From positions 5,309,001-5,373,000 of the forward strand of contig LR746273.1 in assembly GCA_902729315.2 (NCBI GenBank): a stretch of DNA of 64,000 bases, given 5' to 3'. Of this stretch, positions 25,520-37,183 are shown one piece after another; position 1 is the first letter of the stretch; every line of letters begins with the position of its first letter. The position numbers and the translations under genes are program-made. Below the pieces are notes generated by a model. The model worked only from the letters and a program-made list of their open reading frames with translations, did not search any database and was not told the origin of the DNA. This stretch comes from Spirodela intermedia. Lineage: Eukaryota; Streptophyta; Magnoliopsida; Alismatales; Araceae.

Positions 25520-28500
25520 TCAATTTCCTCTGTCTTCAGAGCCTTTCATGTACAGAGGCTCGGTTCCATCCCCACTCTGCCCGCCGGAGCTTCCGCCTCG
25601 CCCCTCGACTGACCCGGGCATCTCTTGCTTGGCGGCGGTTCGGCCGCGGCTGAAGTCGGGGAAGCCTCCTAGCGCCCCACCACTGCCGCCGCCACTCACC
25701 ATCCCAGCGTCGCCGTAGAGCATGTGGAGGCCGTTGTTGCCGCCGGAGCTCATCCCCAGCTGGCTATGGAGGGCCTGCTGCTGGAATGTGGGCATGGACG
25801 ACTGGGAATATTGCATGGGGGAGCGTGCCACCATGAGGGACTCAGGGTTTGTCTGCAGAGCCACCTGAGCTTGCTGGGGCTGTATGTAGCGGCCACCTGA
25901 CTGCGCCATTGTGTTGGAAGGAAACTGCTGCAGAGACGGTTCTCAAGTGAGGAATAATGCCCCTACACTATCTTCCTAGACTTGTTATTCGATGTGACAT
26001 CAGGCAATTATTGAGTAAATTATAGAGCATATTCACCTTTGTTCAGACGTGGAAAGAGATTGAATATTTTCTAAATGAAATAACTATAAACCATCTAATA
26101 ATATATTATCCTCAAGATTTGTCAAACTGAAACCGATGAATAAACAAAATCTTGGGTTCTCTGAGCTATTTCCACATGCTTATTTAAGGGTCAGATTGTG
26201 CCTTACCATTATTAGTTCAACCATGTGTTTTATTCTATCAGGAAATAAGAGGACTCAACAAGAGAGGCCAGGATTTCTATGCCTTTGATGACTCTTTGAT
26301 GGGTTTCATAGACCATGAGCATTCTAATTCTAGACGAAGCTGGTGAATGATCTGGCTTCATGGAACTAAAAAAATGATAAAAGACTTGAGAGTAGTGCGA
26401 GACAAACCCATCACAGCACAAACAATCTGAACCAGTAAGGCAAGACTACGATTAAAAAAAGAAAAAGAAAGAGTGAGATACGATGATTGAGCTAAAAAAT
26501 ATCTGTGATCATAAGAATGATGACTTGTCTGCCTTAGCTCTACTTTATGAGCCACTATGATTATGAATGAAGATATGAAAGATGATGACAAAGGAACCAC
26601 GATGGCGGAGAGAAGGAGAAATAGACGCCAATTAGTAAGAACATGAAGAATGATGATAAGGATTGGACAAGTATGCCTAACACCTGGCTATCCCACTCTA
26701 CTTTATTTATAAAAAAGTACAGGAGAATGAGAAGGGAGCATTCCGGATTAAAGGAGGCTTACAAGAATCTGACCAGATAAGTTCGTAAAATTAGAAGAAA
26801 ATTAAGTGTTTTTACCTGTGACATTGTTGGTGCCTGGGGCTGAGAATCTGCAACAGCAGCCAGGTACATGAGATTCCTTTGGAGCTTTGCTTGATTCCTG
26901 CAATGTCAAACCTGATTAAAAATTTGCTCACATTTTCATGGTCACGTAAGATTATCCTCAAGATCTTAGGCTAAATATGCATTCTATTATTACATGTTCA
27001 ACAAGAAACATAGATGCCAAGCATACGTAAAGACAAATGAGATGAACCTAAGCCGCCTTCTTCAGTTAATTTTCAGATAACCCAAATGACCAATCAATGC
27101 ACATAAACAAGTCGCACAAATCTCAGTGCCCAATGTCATGAGATGGAGGATGACTAAAATAAGGCCCAGAAGATGTGGTGGCTGATATATTGAACTCCAT
27201 TAATTGCGATTCTGGGTCAATAATGCAAAGAATTTGCCTGAGACAGAGGAGATATCCAAAAATACATCATCCGGCCACATAGGTACCGATTTGTCTTTCT
27301 TAACAGCGGATCAATGGACCGAATGCAATGAGTAGAAGGTAGACCGACCAATCCGACAAAAGAGAGGAAAAAGGATTAAACAAAGCATCATGATCCTTGT
27401 GGCAGTATAGTTGGAACTTCAGCAATGATTACGAACGTCAAACTGCTAAGACTTGTGAAAATCGGGATCTCAATTGGTTCAGCCTTGTGAGGAGACAAGA
27501 AATTCGGCTCAAGCTTAGATCATCACTCCTACAGAGCTTGATTCACGGCAGAAAAGTAATATGCTGAGAAAATGAGAAGGGAAAGATAGAACAAAGCGTT
27601 GATCTTTGTCAAAAGAAGGCATCTTAGTGAAACATACTTTTCTGGGTGTCAAAATTCACCACGTTCAGTAGTAAGGGTTAAGTTATATTTATGATAGCGT
27701 GATGAACATAAACCTCCAGCTTAACTAAGCTGTGCTGCTGAACGAAATAAAATTACAATGATAGCTACAACATAATGCATTTGCCATTAAGAAGTACCAG
27801 AGAAGACCTTTCTTTCAGATTGAATACGACATGATTTGGAGAGCTATTTTTATTTTTAACATTCAACCAGAAGACAACCAGCCCATAGGCAGATACATGA
27901 AGAAAAATAAATAATTTGCGAGGCATTGCAGTGCTTCAAGAGGAAGCCAGTTATCTTTGGTGCCAATCGCTTCCATCATCATTGAATAAACTAAGATAAC
28001 ATGTACTTACGCAGCACACTCATCCACTTTGCCCGAGTTTTGGTTCTCAAGAATTGCAAGTATCAGCTGCTTGTTCTCATCCAAATACTGGCCGCATAAT
28101 ATGCAAGGGAAAGTTATGATTAGATGCAAAATACATCAGGCTAGACATTGATATATATTCATTGGCAAGAAGGGATTAAAAAATTAGCTGGCTTACAAAC
28201 AAACTTACACCAACATAATTATTCAAGAACCTTTTTCATTTTATGGCCAATGAAGGAAATGAACAGGTAAACATGTCATGTCACTAGTATCGAAATAAGA
28301 AGCTTTGGAACAATTCAGCAGTCATAGTAATTAATGGATAGCAAAGGAACTATTTGACAATACTTTTGGCATGTCAACTCCTTTCGATCTCCCAGATTTA
28401 ACAGCTTGGTCCAGCCTCGTTTTGTGGTTCATTTAATGGAAAAACAGTATTCTAGACACACCTTGACCCACAAAAATTCCTAAAGGTACGGTCCATTCAA

Positions 28501-29744
28501 GATGATAAAGTGTCTTCTATTACAGGCCTTAACAACAACAATGATGACAACTCTAATCATGCTCACAAAGCCATTAACCCAAACTAGATTAAAAGGAAAG
28601 ATAAGAACCCTCATTTCATGAAATGATCCAACTGCTGCGGACCAACAACTAGAAATGCTTAACATGTTATGCATGAATTCCTAATTCAATATAGTTTAAC
28701 TTCAATGTAAGATTTCATTACATATCTCCCATAGTACTGAGACAAATGTTAAACAAACTATAATAATGAAAAGAATAAAGGAAACGCGAAAACTTGGTAT
28801 GAGGGCAAGCACATTCATTTCCTCTTCTTCATCCCCTAGAGCTCAACCACATGCCTTCTCACCAACCCAGAGAACTTTACTAAAAGAATGCGAAATGAAA
28901 AACAAAATAGATGAAAGGAAACGTCGGACCCATTACGCAGATGATTAGATCAAGAATATTGGCATATGTGAGATCTTAATCCAACATGCATTCCGTTGAA
29001 GATCCACAGGCACAAATAACATCAGAAACATTAAGATAAATAGAAAAAATAAGCATCACAATAGAACGAAGGAAATATTGAAAAAAAATATACATGCGCT
29101 AGAGATTTTAAGTAAAAAGTGGGAACACATTTCTGATATTCTAGAGACAAGTCAACACTTCAATGAATCTGTCAACGACACGCACTCTAAGGGTTAGAAG
29201 GTCAAAGGTTCATGAGGTTCAAAGGTTAAAAGTCACAAGCTCAAAAGGAAAAGAACAATGAAAAGGTCGAGGAAGAGACGAGAGACGATTGGCAGAAAGA
29301 GATGAGGGCAGGCTCGATACGAGCTCACCCACGAGCGATAGAAAAAGGCCCCCAAGCCAGCAGACGAATAGTAAAACAAAGAAACTGTCAGAAGAATGGG
29401 AAAACAAGTGAAACAGCAAACCCACTTCCAGAAAAATAAATATGATCAGGCATCCCTCTTTCTCCCTAGGCATATGAGAAAGAGGAAGCATCACCATTAC
29501 CCACACCTAAAGAAGCAGAATGAACGAATCGACGGCAAACTAATAGCATCCCAAAAGAATACCAGAGAAAGGGAGACACATAGAGAGAGAACGAGGGGGG
29601 ACAGAGCAGCCGGTAGACGGAGAGGGAAGAAGAGAAAAATAGCCGACGCTAAACCTGCTGGATGAGATCGCTGGTGACGTTGCTTGGGTGCGTGCTGAAG
29701 GCCATCATTGGGTTCTGCTGCATGAGATGCTGATGCTGCTGCAT
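25520..29744 (-). CDS. GIF1: GRF1-interacting factor (SSXT/SNH-domain transcriptional coactivator), GIF1/AN3 type
   Basis: Nuclear coactivator without DNA-binding activity that pairs with GROWTH-REGULATING FACTORs and recruits SWI/SNF remodellers to promote cell proliferation in leaves and meristems. Four minus-strand exons: 29744-29655, 28087-28011, 26897-26816, 25927-25520. Borders are GT..AG, phases agree, product 218 aa. The SNH domain is read across exons 1-3: MQQHQHLMQQNPMMAF, YLDENKQLILAILENQN, and NQAKLQRNLMYLAAVADSQ. The C-terminal exon is rich in Q, G, S and M (GMVSGGGSGGALGGF), as in the QG domain of the family. Length fits plant GIFs (about 200-230 aa). The start is the ATG that opens the conserved MQQ run. 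The leader contains a GA/CT microsatellite. The exact paralogue (GIF1 versus GIF2/3) is uncertain; the N-terminus fits GIF1/AN3 best. Confidence 0.93.
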
Positions 29745-30235
29745 CCTCTATCACTTCCCCCTCTCTTACTCTCTCTCTCTCTCTCTCTCTCACACACACT
29801 GCTGCTCTTCCTCGAGCCTTTCAATCTGCACCTGCTCAGTCCTCACCGCCTGTCCCTCACTTGACTCCCTCTCTTTATTCGAAGAGACTCCTCATTTTCT
29901 CCTCTTTTCTTTTTTCTCCGCTCAGAAACGGAAAAAGAGAAGAGAGGGAGAGAGAGAGAGAGAGAGTTGTGCTTAAGCACGCTGTATCACAGAACACAGG
30001 GAAGCCGGGGAAGTTCGAGAGAAACTGTTCTGGCTTTCTCTCGCTTTCCCCGTTCCGTCTCGCCTTCTCTCTCTCTCTCCTCCCAACCTCGGTTTTCGAA
30101 CCCGTCTCTCCCTCTCTCTTCCATCTCCAGGAACCGTCGACGTCAAGACGCTTCGGACCTCCAGAGAGTCTTGCAGAGCCGTCACCTTCAAAGAGAAGGG
30201 TTTCGTAGCTTCAGACATCACGAAAATATTTCGAA
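29745..30235 (-). promoter_or_regulatory. GIF leader and proximal promoter with GA/CT repeats
   Basis: GC- and pyrimidine-rich DNA upstream of the GIF start, with (CT)n at 29769-29791 and (GA)n at 29949-29966 on the plus strand. It is the probable 5' UTR and core promoter. GA/CT repeats are known binding sites of plant BBR/BPC proteins; a role here is inference. I could not fix a TATA box. Confidence 0.45.
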
Positions 30236-30523
30236 AATAAATAATTGCAAGCTGGCCCCTTGTCGGGATATGTTATTGGTATAACAAAAAGTTCATCAAC
30301 AATATGGTATTACAAAAGTATCCCTATAATTTTAATATTTCTTTATAAAGTAATGAAATGACATTTGAGCAAAAAAACTTTAAAAATTAACTTATTTATA
30401 TTACTTATAAGATAATATAGTTAAACAACATAAACTATATCATCTTTAATATCAAACTCATTTTTTTCATGCTTCACATGTCACCCATATGCACGTATTT
30501 ATACATGGAAATACACCTACATC

Positions 30524-30565
<42 letters not shown>

Positions 30566-31936
30566 CCCTCCATACTTCTGGATGTGTTTCCTCCTCCAAC
30601 CTTCCCCAAGGTCATACCAACCTCATGAAAAACCCTCTCCTTAGTAGCTTCCCCTGTCTACCATCCTCCCCACTCCCCAGTAAAACTTGCTTCTTGAAGG
30701 GTAACCTAAGAAAACAGTCCCATCATGCCTCTCATTGCTTTAAACAAGCTTTGTTGGGGTTACAAGTGAACATGCATTTTCAAGGCTTTTCTCTCTGCCC
30801 ATATTGAATTAATGTTTTGAAAAATGTGCATAAGTTCAAGACATTAACCATGAAAGGTGTAATTCCAGCTCACATGTCAACACATGGTTAGTCAGATTTT
30901 AAGCTAATTCACTATCACAAATTTATGCAACCTTACTTTGTAGAAAAAAGCTTCTCCCTACCAAAAATTGATTTGCATAATGAAAAACATGAATAGGTTT
31001 TCAGTAGGTTGTGGCTTATAATTCAAGTCCTTAAGGGAACTTACTTGTTGATACTAACAATCCTAACTCATGGCGATTGGAAGTTCAAACCAAAGTGATT
31101 GTTTGCCTGTTAAAACTTTATTTTTGCTTGTACATTTAAATAGTTGGAAGTATATTCTTCTAGAAGTCGCATGTTAAATTAAATGAAAATTCTAGTTATG
31201 GAAAAGGTTAAAAGATGACTACCATGTGGAAGGCCCACATGCAATGTCTTAGAACTCCCTTAAACAATATTCTTCATATTATTCTTGAAATAACGTTTTA
31301 TTTTAGGAAGAAATGTTTTAAAAATATACTATTTAATCAATGAGACAGCTTGGATAATGCACTAAGTTGCTCATTCTTCCAAAGTAAATATATAGAGACC
31401 AAGTTTCTTTTCCCACTTTGATGTCAAGACCTGTAAAAAGCGTTTGTACAAGGAAAGTCTAGAGATGAAAAAAAATGGATATGGATTACAATATCCCAAC
31501 AAAAATTGAATTTTCCTCACTTAAATGTAATGACCCATGAATAGGTAAGTGGAAATGATCTGTTAACAGTTTTAAAAATCAAAGAGAAGTTCATACTCAC
31601 GAAGACCTACATAAATAACGAAGAATGGGTTTTTTGCTAATTACACGAAATAATCAGGGAACTTATTGCGTAGGAACAACTTATGCGTTGACTTTTCCCT
31701 AAAGAGGTGGGAAGATCTACGTAAAGAATGGATTTTCCTCGATTAACCACTCGACCCATGTACAAATGAATTAATGAAACAATCGGTCTGTGAAGCAAAT
31801 CACATCACAGACACTCAGTCCTCCAGAGTTCTACGATTGTGAGCACCACACCACCCATGGAGCCTGTTCTTGAGGCAAATCTCATCGTGCATGTTCTGGT
31901 TTGGTCTCTGTCCTAGGCCAGACCAGGTAGCTTCAA
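30236..31936. other. Intergenic DNA between the small-peptide gene and GIF
   Basis: AT-rich, with a (CT)n microsatellite at 30530-30562. The stretch 31815-31936 is probably the 3' UTR of the small-peptide gene. I see no supported gene; an open frame at 30469-30807 consists partly of Ser-Leu repeat translation. Confidence 0.55.
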
Positions 31937-32194
31937 CTATGGAGGGCACGTCCCTCCGTTCTGGACGGAGCCGTAGGTGCAACCCGAAGCCCCGGGACCA
32001 GAGCCGCTCCCTTGCGGCAGAACCTCGAAGAGTAAGCTCCCGACTTGTCCCGCCGCCGCCCGCCACCTTCCGCCGAGCGGCCTCGCCGCCGCAACTTCCC
32101 CTGACAGGTTCAGGAGGATAATAATCCCCATCAAGCATATCAGGGGAAGGCTATCCAAGAATTTCCTCCCCTTCCCAGCCATGCAACAGTGCAA
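31937..32194 (-). CDS. Small secreted cysteine-containing peptide precursor, possible CTNIP/SCREW-type (HSL3 ligand-like)
   Basis: An 85-codon single-exon frame. A hydrophobic signal segment (FLDSLPLICLMGIIILLNLS, about residues 12-31) is followed by a likely cleavage near EVAAA|RPL. The mature part is short and ends with SGPGASGCTYGSVQNGGTCP plus a final proline and stop. Two cysteines in a proline/glycine-rich C-terminal tail after an LLFEVLPQG-like run recall the CTNIP/SCREW phytocytokine precursors recognised by the receptor kinase HSL3. That family link is from memory of the motif and is tentative. ATG at residue 5 (MAGKGRKFL) is an equally good start. A TATATA motif lies 118 bp upstream and a (CT)n leader repeat lies between. 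GC content is high. If not CTNIP, it is an unclassified secreted peptide. Confidence 0.6.
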   Translation of the reverse strand: MHCCMAGKGRKFLDSLPLICLMGIIILLNLSGEVAAARPLGGRWRAAAGQVGSLLFEVLPQGSGSGPGASGCTYGSVQNGGTCPP

Positions 32195-32207
32195 TACGAA
32201 GATGGGT

Positions 32208-32319
32208 AGAGAGAGAGAGAGAGAGAGAGAGAGAGCTAAACTGCTAGCAAAGCGCTGTTTCCTGATGAGATTGATGGAGGCGGAAGGTGGAGAGGACGAT
32301 AATGAGCGAAGTATATAAG
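32208..32319 (-). promoter_or_regulatory. Core promoter and leader of the small-peptide gene
   Basis: The minus strand has TTATATACTT (32319-32311) as a TATA box. About 75 bp downstream is a (CT)n run in the leader (plus-strand GA repeat 32208-32235), then the ATG at 32194. Confidence 0.5.
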
Positions 32320-32399
32320 AAAGAGCGTCGTAAGCTTGCCCGGAAACTCAAGAGAAGATTCCCCGGGATTGTCTGGTTAGAGCGAGCATTTTCTTCCTC

Positions 32400-33110
32400 A
32401 TTCATTCATCCATTTATCCTCTTCGCCGCCCAACGAAGAAGAAGGTATTCTGGACGTAAACGAAGACGTGCGTACGCTGAATAGCGGAAATCTAGTGGGC
32501 CCCACTGGTGAGAAGCCGGCACCACAAGCTCATCCAGCTCACCTCTGCTGACAGACCTTCGTTCTTCCCCCATTGGTCTCCAAAGTCAGAGACATCCTTC
32601 GCTTCTGCTTCCTCAACTTGCGGTGTTTTCCAGGGCGACACGCCGTCGCTGGAGACCAGCGACGGAGCAATTTGAATCACGTGGGCTCTTCACCATGCAC
32701 GCCATCTGGTCCTCGCCTCCGCCGCCACCGCCGCCGAAAAGAGATATGACAGGGGACGGCGGAGTTAGGCGCGGGAAAACTGATATCTTACCCGATATGG
32801 TCCCCCCGGGTGGGCGTCTCCCAGACCATCGGAAGCGATCGTTGAGAGCTTTTCTCCTGCTTCTTCTCGGTCAAACCCGGAGATCTGGTTCCCCATTCTT
32901 TCGCCGTCGGATTCCTGTCTAAACCTATCGGCGGCGGAACGTAGAGAGTGGAGGGCATCGTTGCCATTGTATCGCCATTGCTGACCTTCCTCAGACCTTC
33001 TTCGTCTGTACTCCGTTGCTGTTCTTGACGTGGTCGGACTCCACCACAAACTCCATTTACTTCTTATACGCCACCTCCACGGACTCGATGCTTCATCGTG
33101 CAAGAAGCCT
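32400..33110. other. GC-rich island with exon-like segments but no recognised gene
   Basis: GC content is far above the surrounding DNA. On the minus strand one open stretch ends in CATATCGG|GTAAGAT (32792/32791) and another ends in GCAGAG|GTGAGCTGG (32543/32542), both good 5' splice sites. The encoded segments (for example VSPWKTPQVEEAEAKDVSDF) match nothing I can name. It could be leader exons of the peptide gene, a decayed gene, or chance in a CpG-rich promoter region. Confidence 0.3.
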
Positions 33111-35179
33111 TTACATGAGGTTTCATGAGATTTTATTCCCTAAGCTGAATGACGAGAACTGCTTTAGATGACTACTAGAGAAGAGTTCGCTAATCTTGAG
33201 TTCTCTCCTTTTGCTGCGCATCTCATCTATACATAAACATGGATGAGGTATTTCTTGGGATGGAATGGTATCAAATGAAAATTTTATTTAATATAGTTAT
33301 AAAATTGCCAAAGTCTTACACTTATATAGCTCTAAACTTTTTAAAATCTCTCAATTTTAGAGGACAGTGTGGTAAACTATATGGTGTGGTAAGGTTGAGG
33401 ATATTTTTTCCCCCAAGTAGATGGGTTTCCTCTTATTCAGAAATATATCGTTCAATTGCCATATAAGCTGAAGTTAAATAAATATTTTTTTTGAAAAAAA
33501 AATAAAAATACAAGGCAATGATTTATTTACTAATCTCATAAAGATATGAGACAAGATGTGAAAAAAAAAACTTATTTTTAACTCATAAATTTAGGCAAGA
33601 ACTCATATGTTGACTCTAGAACCATCGATACTAGAGAGCAAAAGAAATATGCCAAAAGATAGATGGGTTTCAACTTAGGTGTTGACTCTAAGGCGTCAAT
33701 GTCAACACCATAGCTGTAATCTATTGATACCTGCACGCAATGAAATGATACTATTTCTAAAAAAGACAAGCAAAAGATCTGAAAGGGCATTGTTTGATGA
33801 AGAAATATGGGCAATAGTTGATTTGTAATTTGGAGCTAAACAAGATGATGTTTTTTGCAGGTTTCCACTTATCTATGATTCAAATGCTTCAAAGCTACTC
33901 TTACGCATGCTCTCAATGAGGTTGAAGCTCTCTTTCTGGTTTGAGCTGCACCTCCCAATCCTTTCGAAGTGTTATACCTGTAACAAATAAGTGATGTAAA
34001 TATTTTATTGCTTTCATATTACCTTTAGAATAGGCTTGGCTATTTGGCTGATATCCTAGGAAAAGTAACTATTTATTAAAATCTAATTAAAACACATGGG
34101 AAAATCAATCTATAGACGGTTTATCATAAATTTGGTAAAAATATAAGCAAGTGGAGTAAGATTGAACTTGACTTAATCACCATACAAATTATTTATTGTC
34201 ATACAAGATAATTCATTCTTGAGCCAATGATCTGTACCCAACTTCAAAATTTCTTGGCTTATTATGGTAGAGAGTACCTCAAATTGGGTACAAATTTAAT
34301 ACTAAAAGTGAGGAGTTACCAAAGAGGAATATATGTGGTCATTAGAGAAAATGAAAAAACATGTCCATGTATATTTTAGTGGATATGGGGTAGTCATTCA
34401 TTTGCACATTCTTACAACTTTGTGAGCTTTGCTAGTAGTGAGTTTCCTCTCATCCAAACACACTAGACATTAATCTTTGTAGGATAACATAATTATTTAT
34501 GTATTGTAAATTAAATGTTTGATCAATCAAGTGCTACAAGTATGATTCGTTGTGGGCATCAAATTATCATCACAATGGGGGTAGCCACTCTCTCTTCCCC
34601 TCACTCCCTCTATGTCTTTACCTATAGTTCCCTACCTCTATCTAAAGTTTCAATGATATTAAATTGTCACTTTGCATAATTTCCGCAGAAGGAGAGAGGG
34701 AGAAGAAGAGAGAGAGAGAGAGAGAGAGAGTGAGATGGCAATAGAAGAAGTGGAAGGGAGAGAGGGAAAGATACAGAGGCAAAATGGTATATATATATAT
34801 ATATATATATAGATATATAAGGAAATGGAGAGGTAGAGACGGCGATAGATAGAGATAGAGAGAGGGAGAGAGACGGGGAGTGAGAGATGGTGATCGAAGT
34901 AGTAGAAGAGAGATATAGAGGGAGAGAGTGAAACATATAGAGGCATGTAAAGTGCTACCAGTTTAGCTCACGACAACACTCAATGGTGTGGTACAAACAT
35001 AAAAATTATACTCGTTCAAAAATTATAACGTTAGCACAAATCTTGCTGTCTAAAGAGTGTTGATGTGGAACCAGCAAGTGAAGATTTCGCCATTGTGTGT
35101 AAGCTAAATTTCTGACATCATTTCATCTGGCAACAAATGTTGAAGGCGTTGAGATGTGGACAGCCTTCTCCTGTTGTTA

Positions 35180-35229
<50 letters not shown>

Positions 35230-37183
35230 CCACTATCTATCTATCTATCTCTTTCCCTCCTCTCACTCCCTCACTTGATAGAGAGGATTGTTAGCATTAT
35301 AATGAAAGAGAGAGGTCTTAAGCACCAAAATGACAACATCATCGATAAATTTCACTTCATTAATGTTTACCCAAACTCTTCATATTGAAATACGTCAAGA
35401 CATTAAATTCTAGGCATCTAACAAGACTCAATACAGTTCACACAATTTGTAGATATCCCTTTTAAAAAAAAATCAAATAAATCCAAGCTTGCAACATCTT
35501 TAAGGTACAAGAACAACTTAAAATCCCAACTAACAACTATTACGACATCATATTTTTATTCTTCCCTTGAAAGTAAAATGTTATATTTCTCTCTTAAGAT
35601 GAACTTTATACAATGTGTTCCACATTCATTATGTTTAGGCCCATTTATGTTATCACATTTTTAATTCTTTTGGAATTTGCATCCACCTTGTGAATTGGAG
35701 TCAAATGTCAAAATTACTTCTTTATAATTGAGCCATGCATTCCATTAATTTTAATAAAATGATGGCATAAATAAATACACTCCAGTTCATTGCAAGTCAA
35801 TGAAATCTTTTGGATACGGGTGAAGACCCATTGTATTTTATAAGGTGATTCATATGTAATAAGTTACTTGGGTCAGCTCATTTTGAAGTTTTGAGATGAA
35901 GCATTGTAGGATAAACCTTTCAATAATATCAACAAAAAAAATTGAGAAGACCAAGGGTACACTACTTTAGAATTTATAGGATCAAGTGAATTGAAATATT
36001 TGAGATGAAGATCATTTGAGGGTCTATGACATAAACTCATTTAATAACTTTTAATGATTAAGTCCATCTCGGAAGTATGTAGGACAAACCCACTGGACAA
36101 CCTTTTTCGTAATGAAGCATAGTTTATAATTATATTGAGATGTAGTCAATTGGACAATATAAGAAGACACCAATTTGAACCTCTCTAGAATAAAACACAT
36201 TCAAGAACATTTTTGGGATAATTCTCATTTTTATAATGCATTATTAGATAATGTCCACTCGTAATATGACGTGATGAGGCCCATTTGACAACTCTCTAAG
36301 AGAAAAGCCATTTTCGAATTAATGGGACGAGGCCCATTAGATAATTGGGCTTTTACTTGCATAACTACCAAATGGGCTATTGGGCAAGCTTCCTTTATCG
36401 TTTTGCTGGATCATTAGACACAAGGTCAGGATGTGGTCATATGGGCTCTTTGCTATTGAAATGGACTCCTAGGCACAAGGCAAGCAGAAGATCGTCATGC
36501 GCATTCATAATATTATCAAATATGTTTCACCAGTACACATGAAGTTCACATGAGTTCAGCCACCCTAACAGATATGAAGTTCACATTAGATTAGAAGGCT
36601 TACAAGATTTCAATGAGGTTTTACTTCCATTTTTGTATGGTCCCCTTAAGTGAACTTGGAACTGCTAAGATTAGACAAGGCTGAGCTTCTCGAACTAGTC
36701 TAAGCTTAAGCTTGGACTCATTGGAATGGACAGGGCCAAGGCTTCAATGCAAGCCCAATGACCCCTCATTTTTTCCCCTCTATCTCCTAAAGCAGGTTCT
36801 CCTCGTCATCTGGTGTTTTTCTTTTTTGTAGCTTTGAGGAAGAACTGGACCCCTTTTCGCAGGTTCAAAAGACCGATGGACCCATCTTGCAATGGGCATC
36901 TTCACCATGTTGTCATGAGAAAGGATCCGAGAAGGGGAACCAGTGGAGACCCATCACCTCTACCTCTTCTTCTTCTTCTTCTTCTTCTTCCCTCGGCCAG
37001 AAATTCCATTAAAAAAGATCAAGTGGCCACCCCTCCTCCTTTGAAAGGCAGGTTTTAATTTATACTAGAAGCACATCTTAAGACATTGCCAAAGGCAAGT
37101 CTTTCTTAAAGGCAATTATATATCATCACTATGCTTACCTGAGCTTGCGGAGAAGTACATCCCGAAGGCGGGAGCAGAGCCCT
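33111..37183. other. AT-rich intergenic DNA with microsatellites
   Basis: No supported gene. Contains (GA)n at 34709-34731, (AT)n at 34789-34818, a 250-bp GA-rich purine tract to about 34930, (CT)n at 35182-35229 and (CTT)n at about 36966-36989. Between 35,800 and 36,350 the phrase gaggcccatt and variants of atgaggacaaaccc recur, like a degraded repeat. The last ~100 bp are probably 3' UTR of the HPP gene. Confidence 0.5.

Noticed and set aside
30469-30807. Plus-strand 112-codon frame
   Set aside because: Contains a (CT)n-derived Ser-Leu run; the remainder has no signal peptide, domain or splice context.
34659-34946. Minus-strand frames rich in Ser, Leu, Ile and Tyr
   Set aside because: Produced by GA and AT microsatellites; two frames look similar, as expected from dinucleotide repeats.
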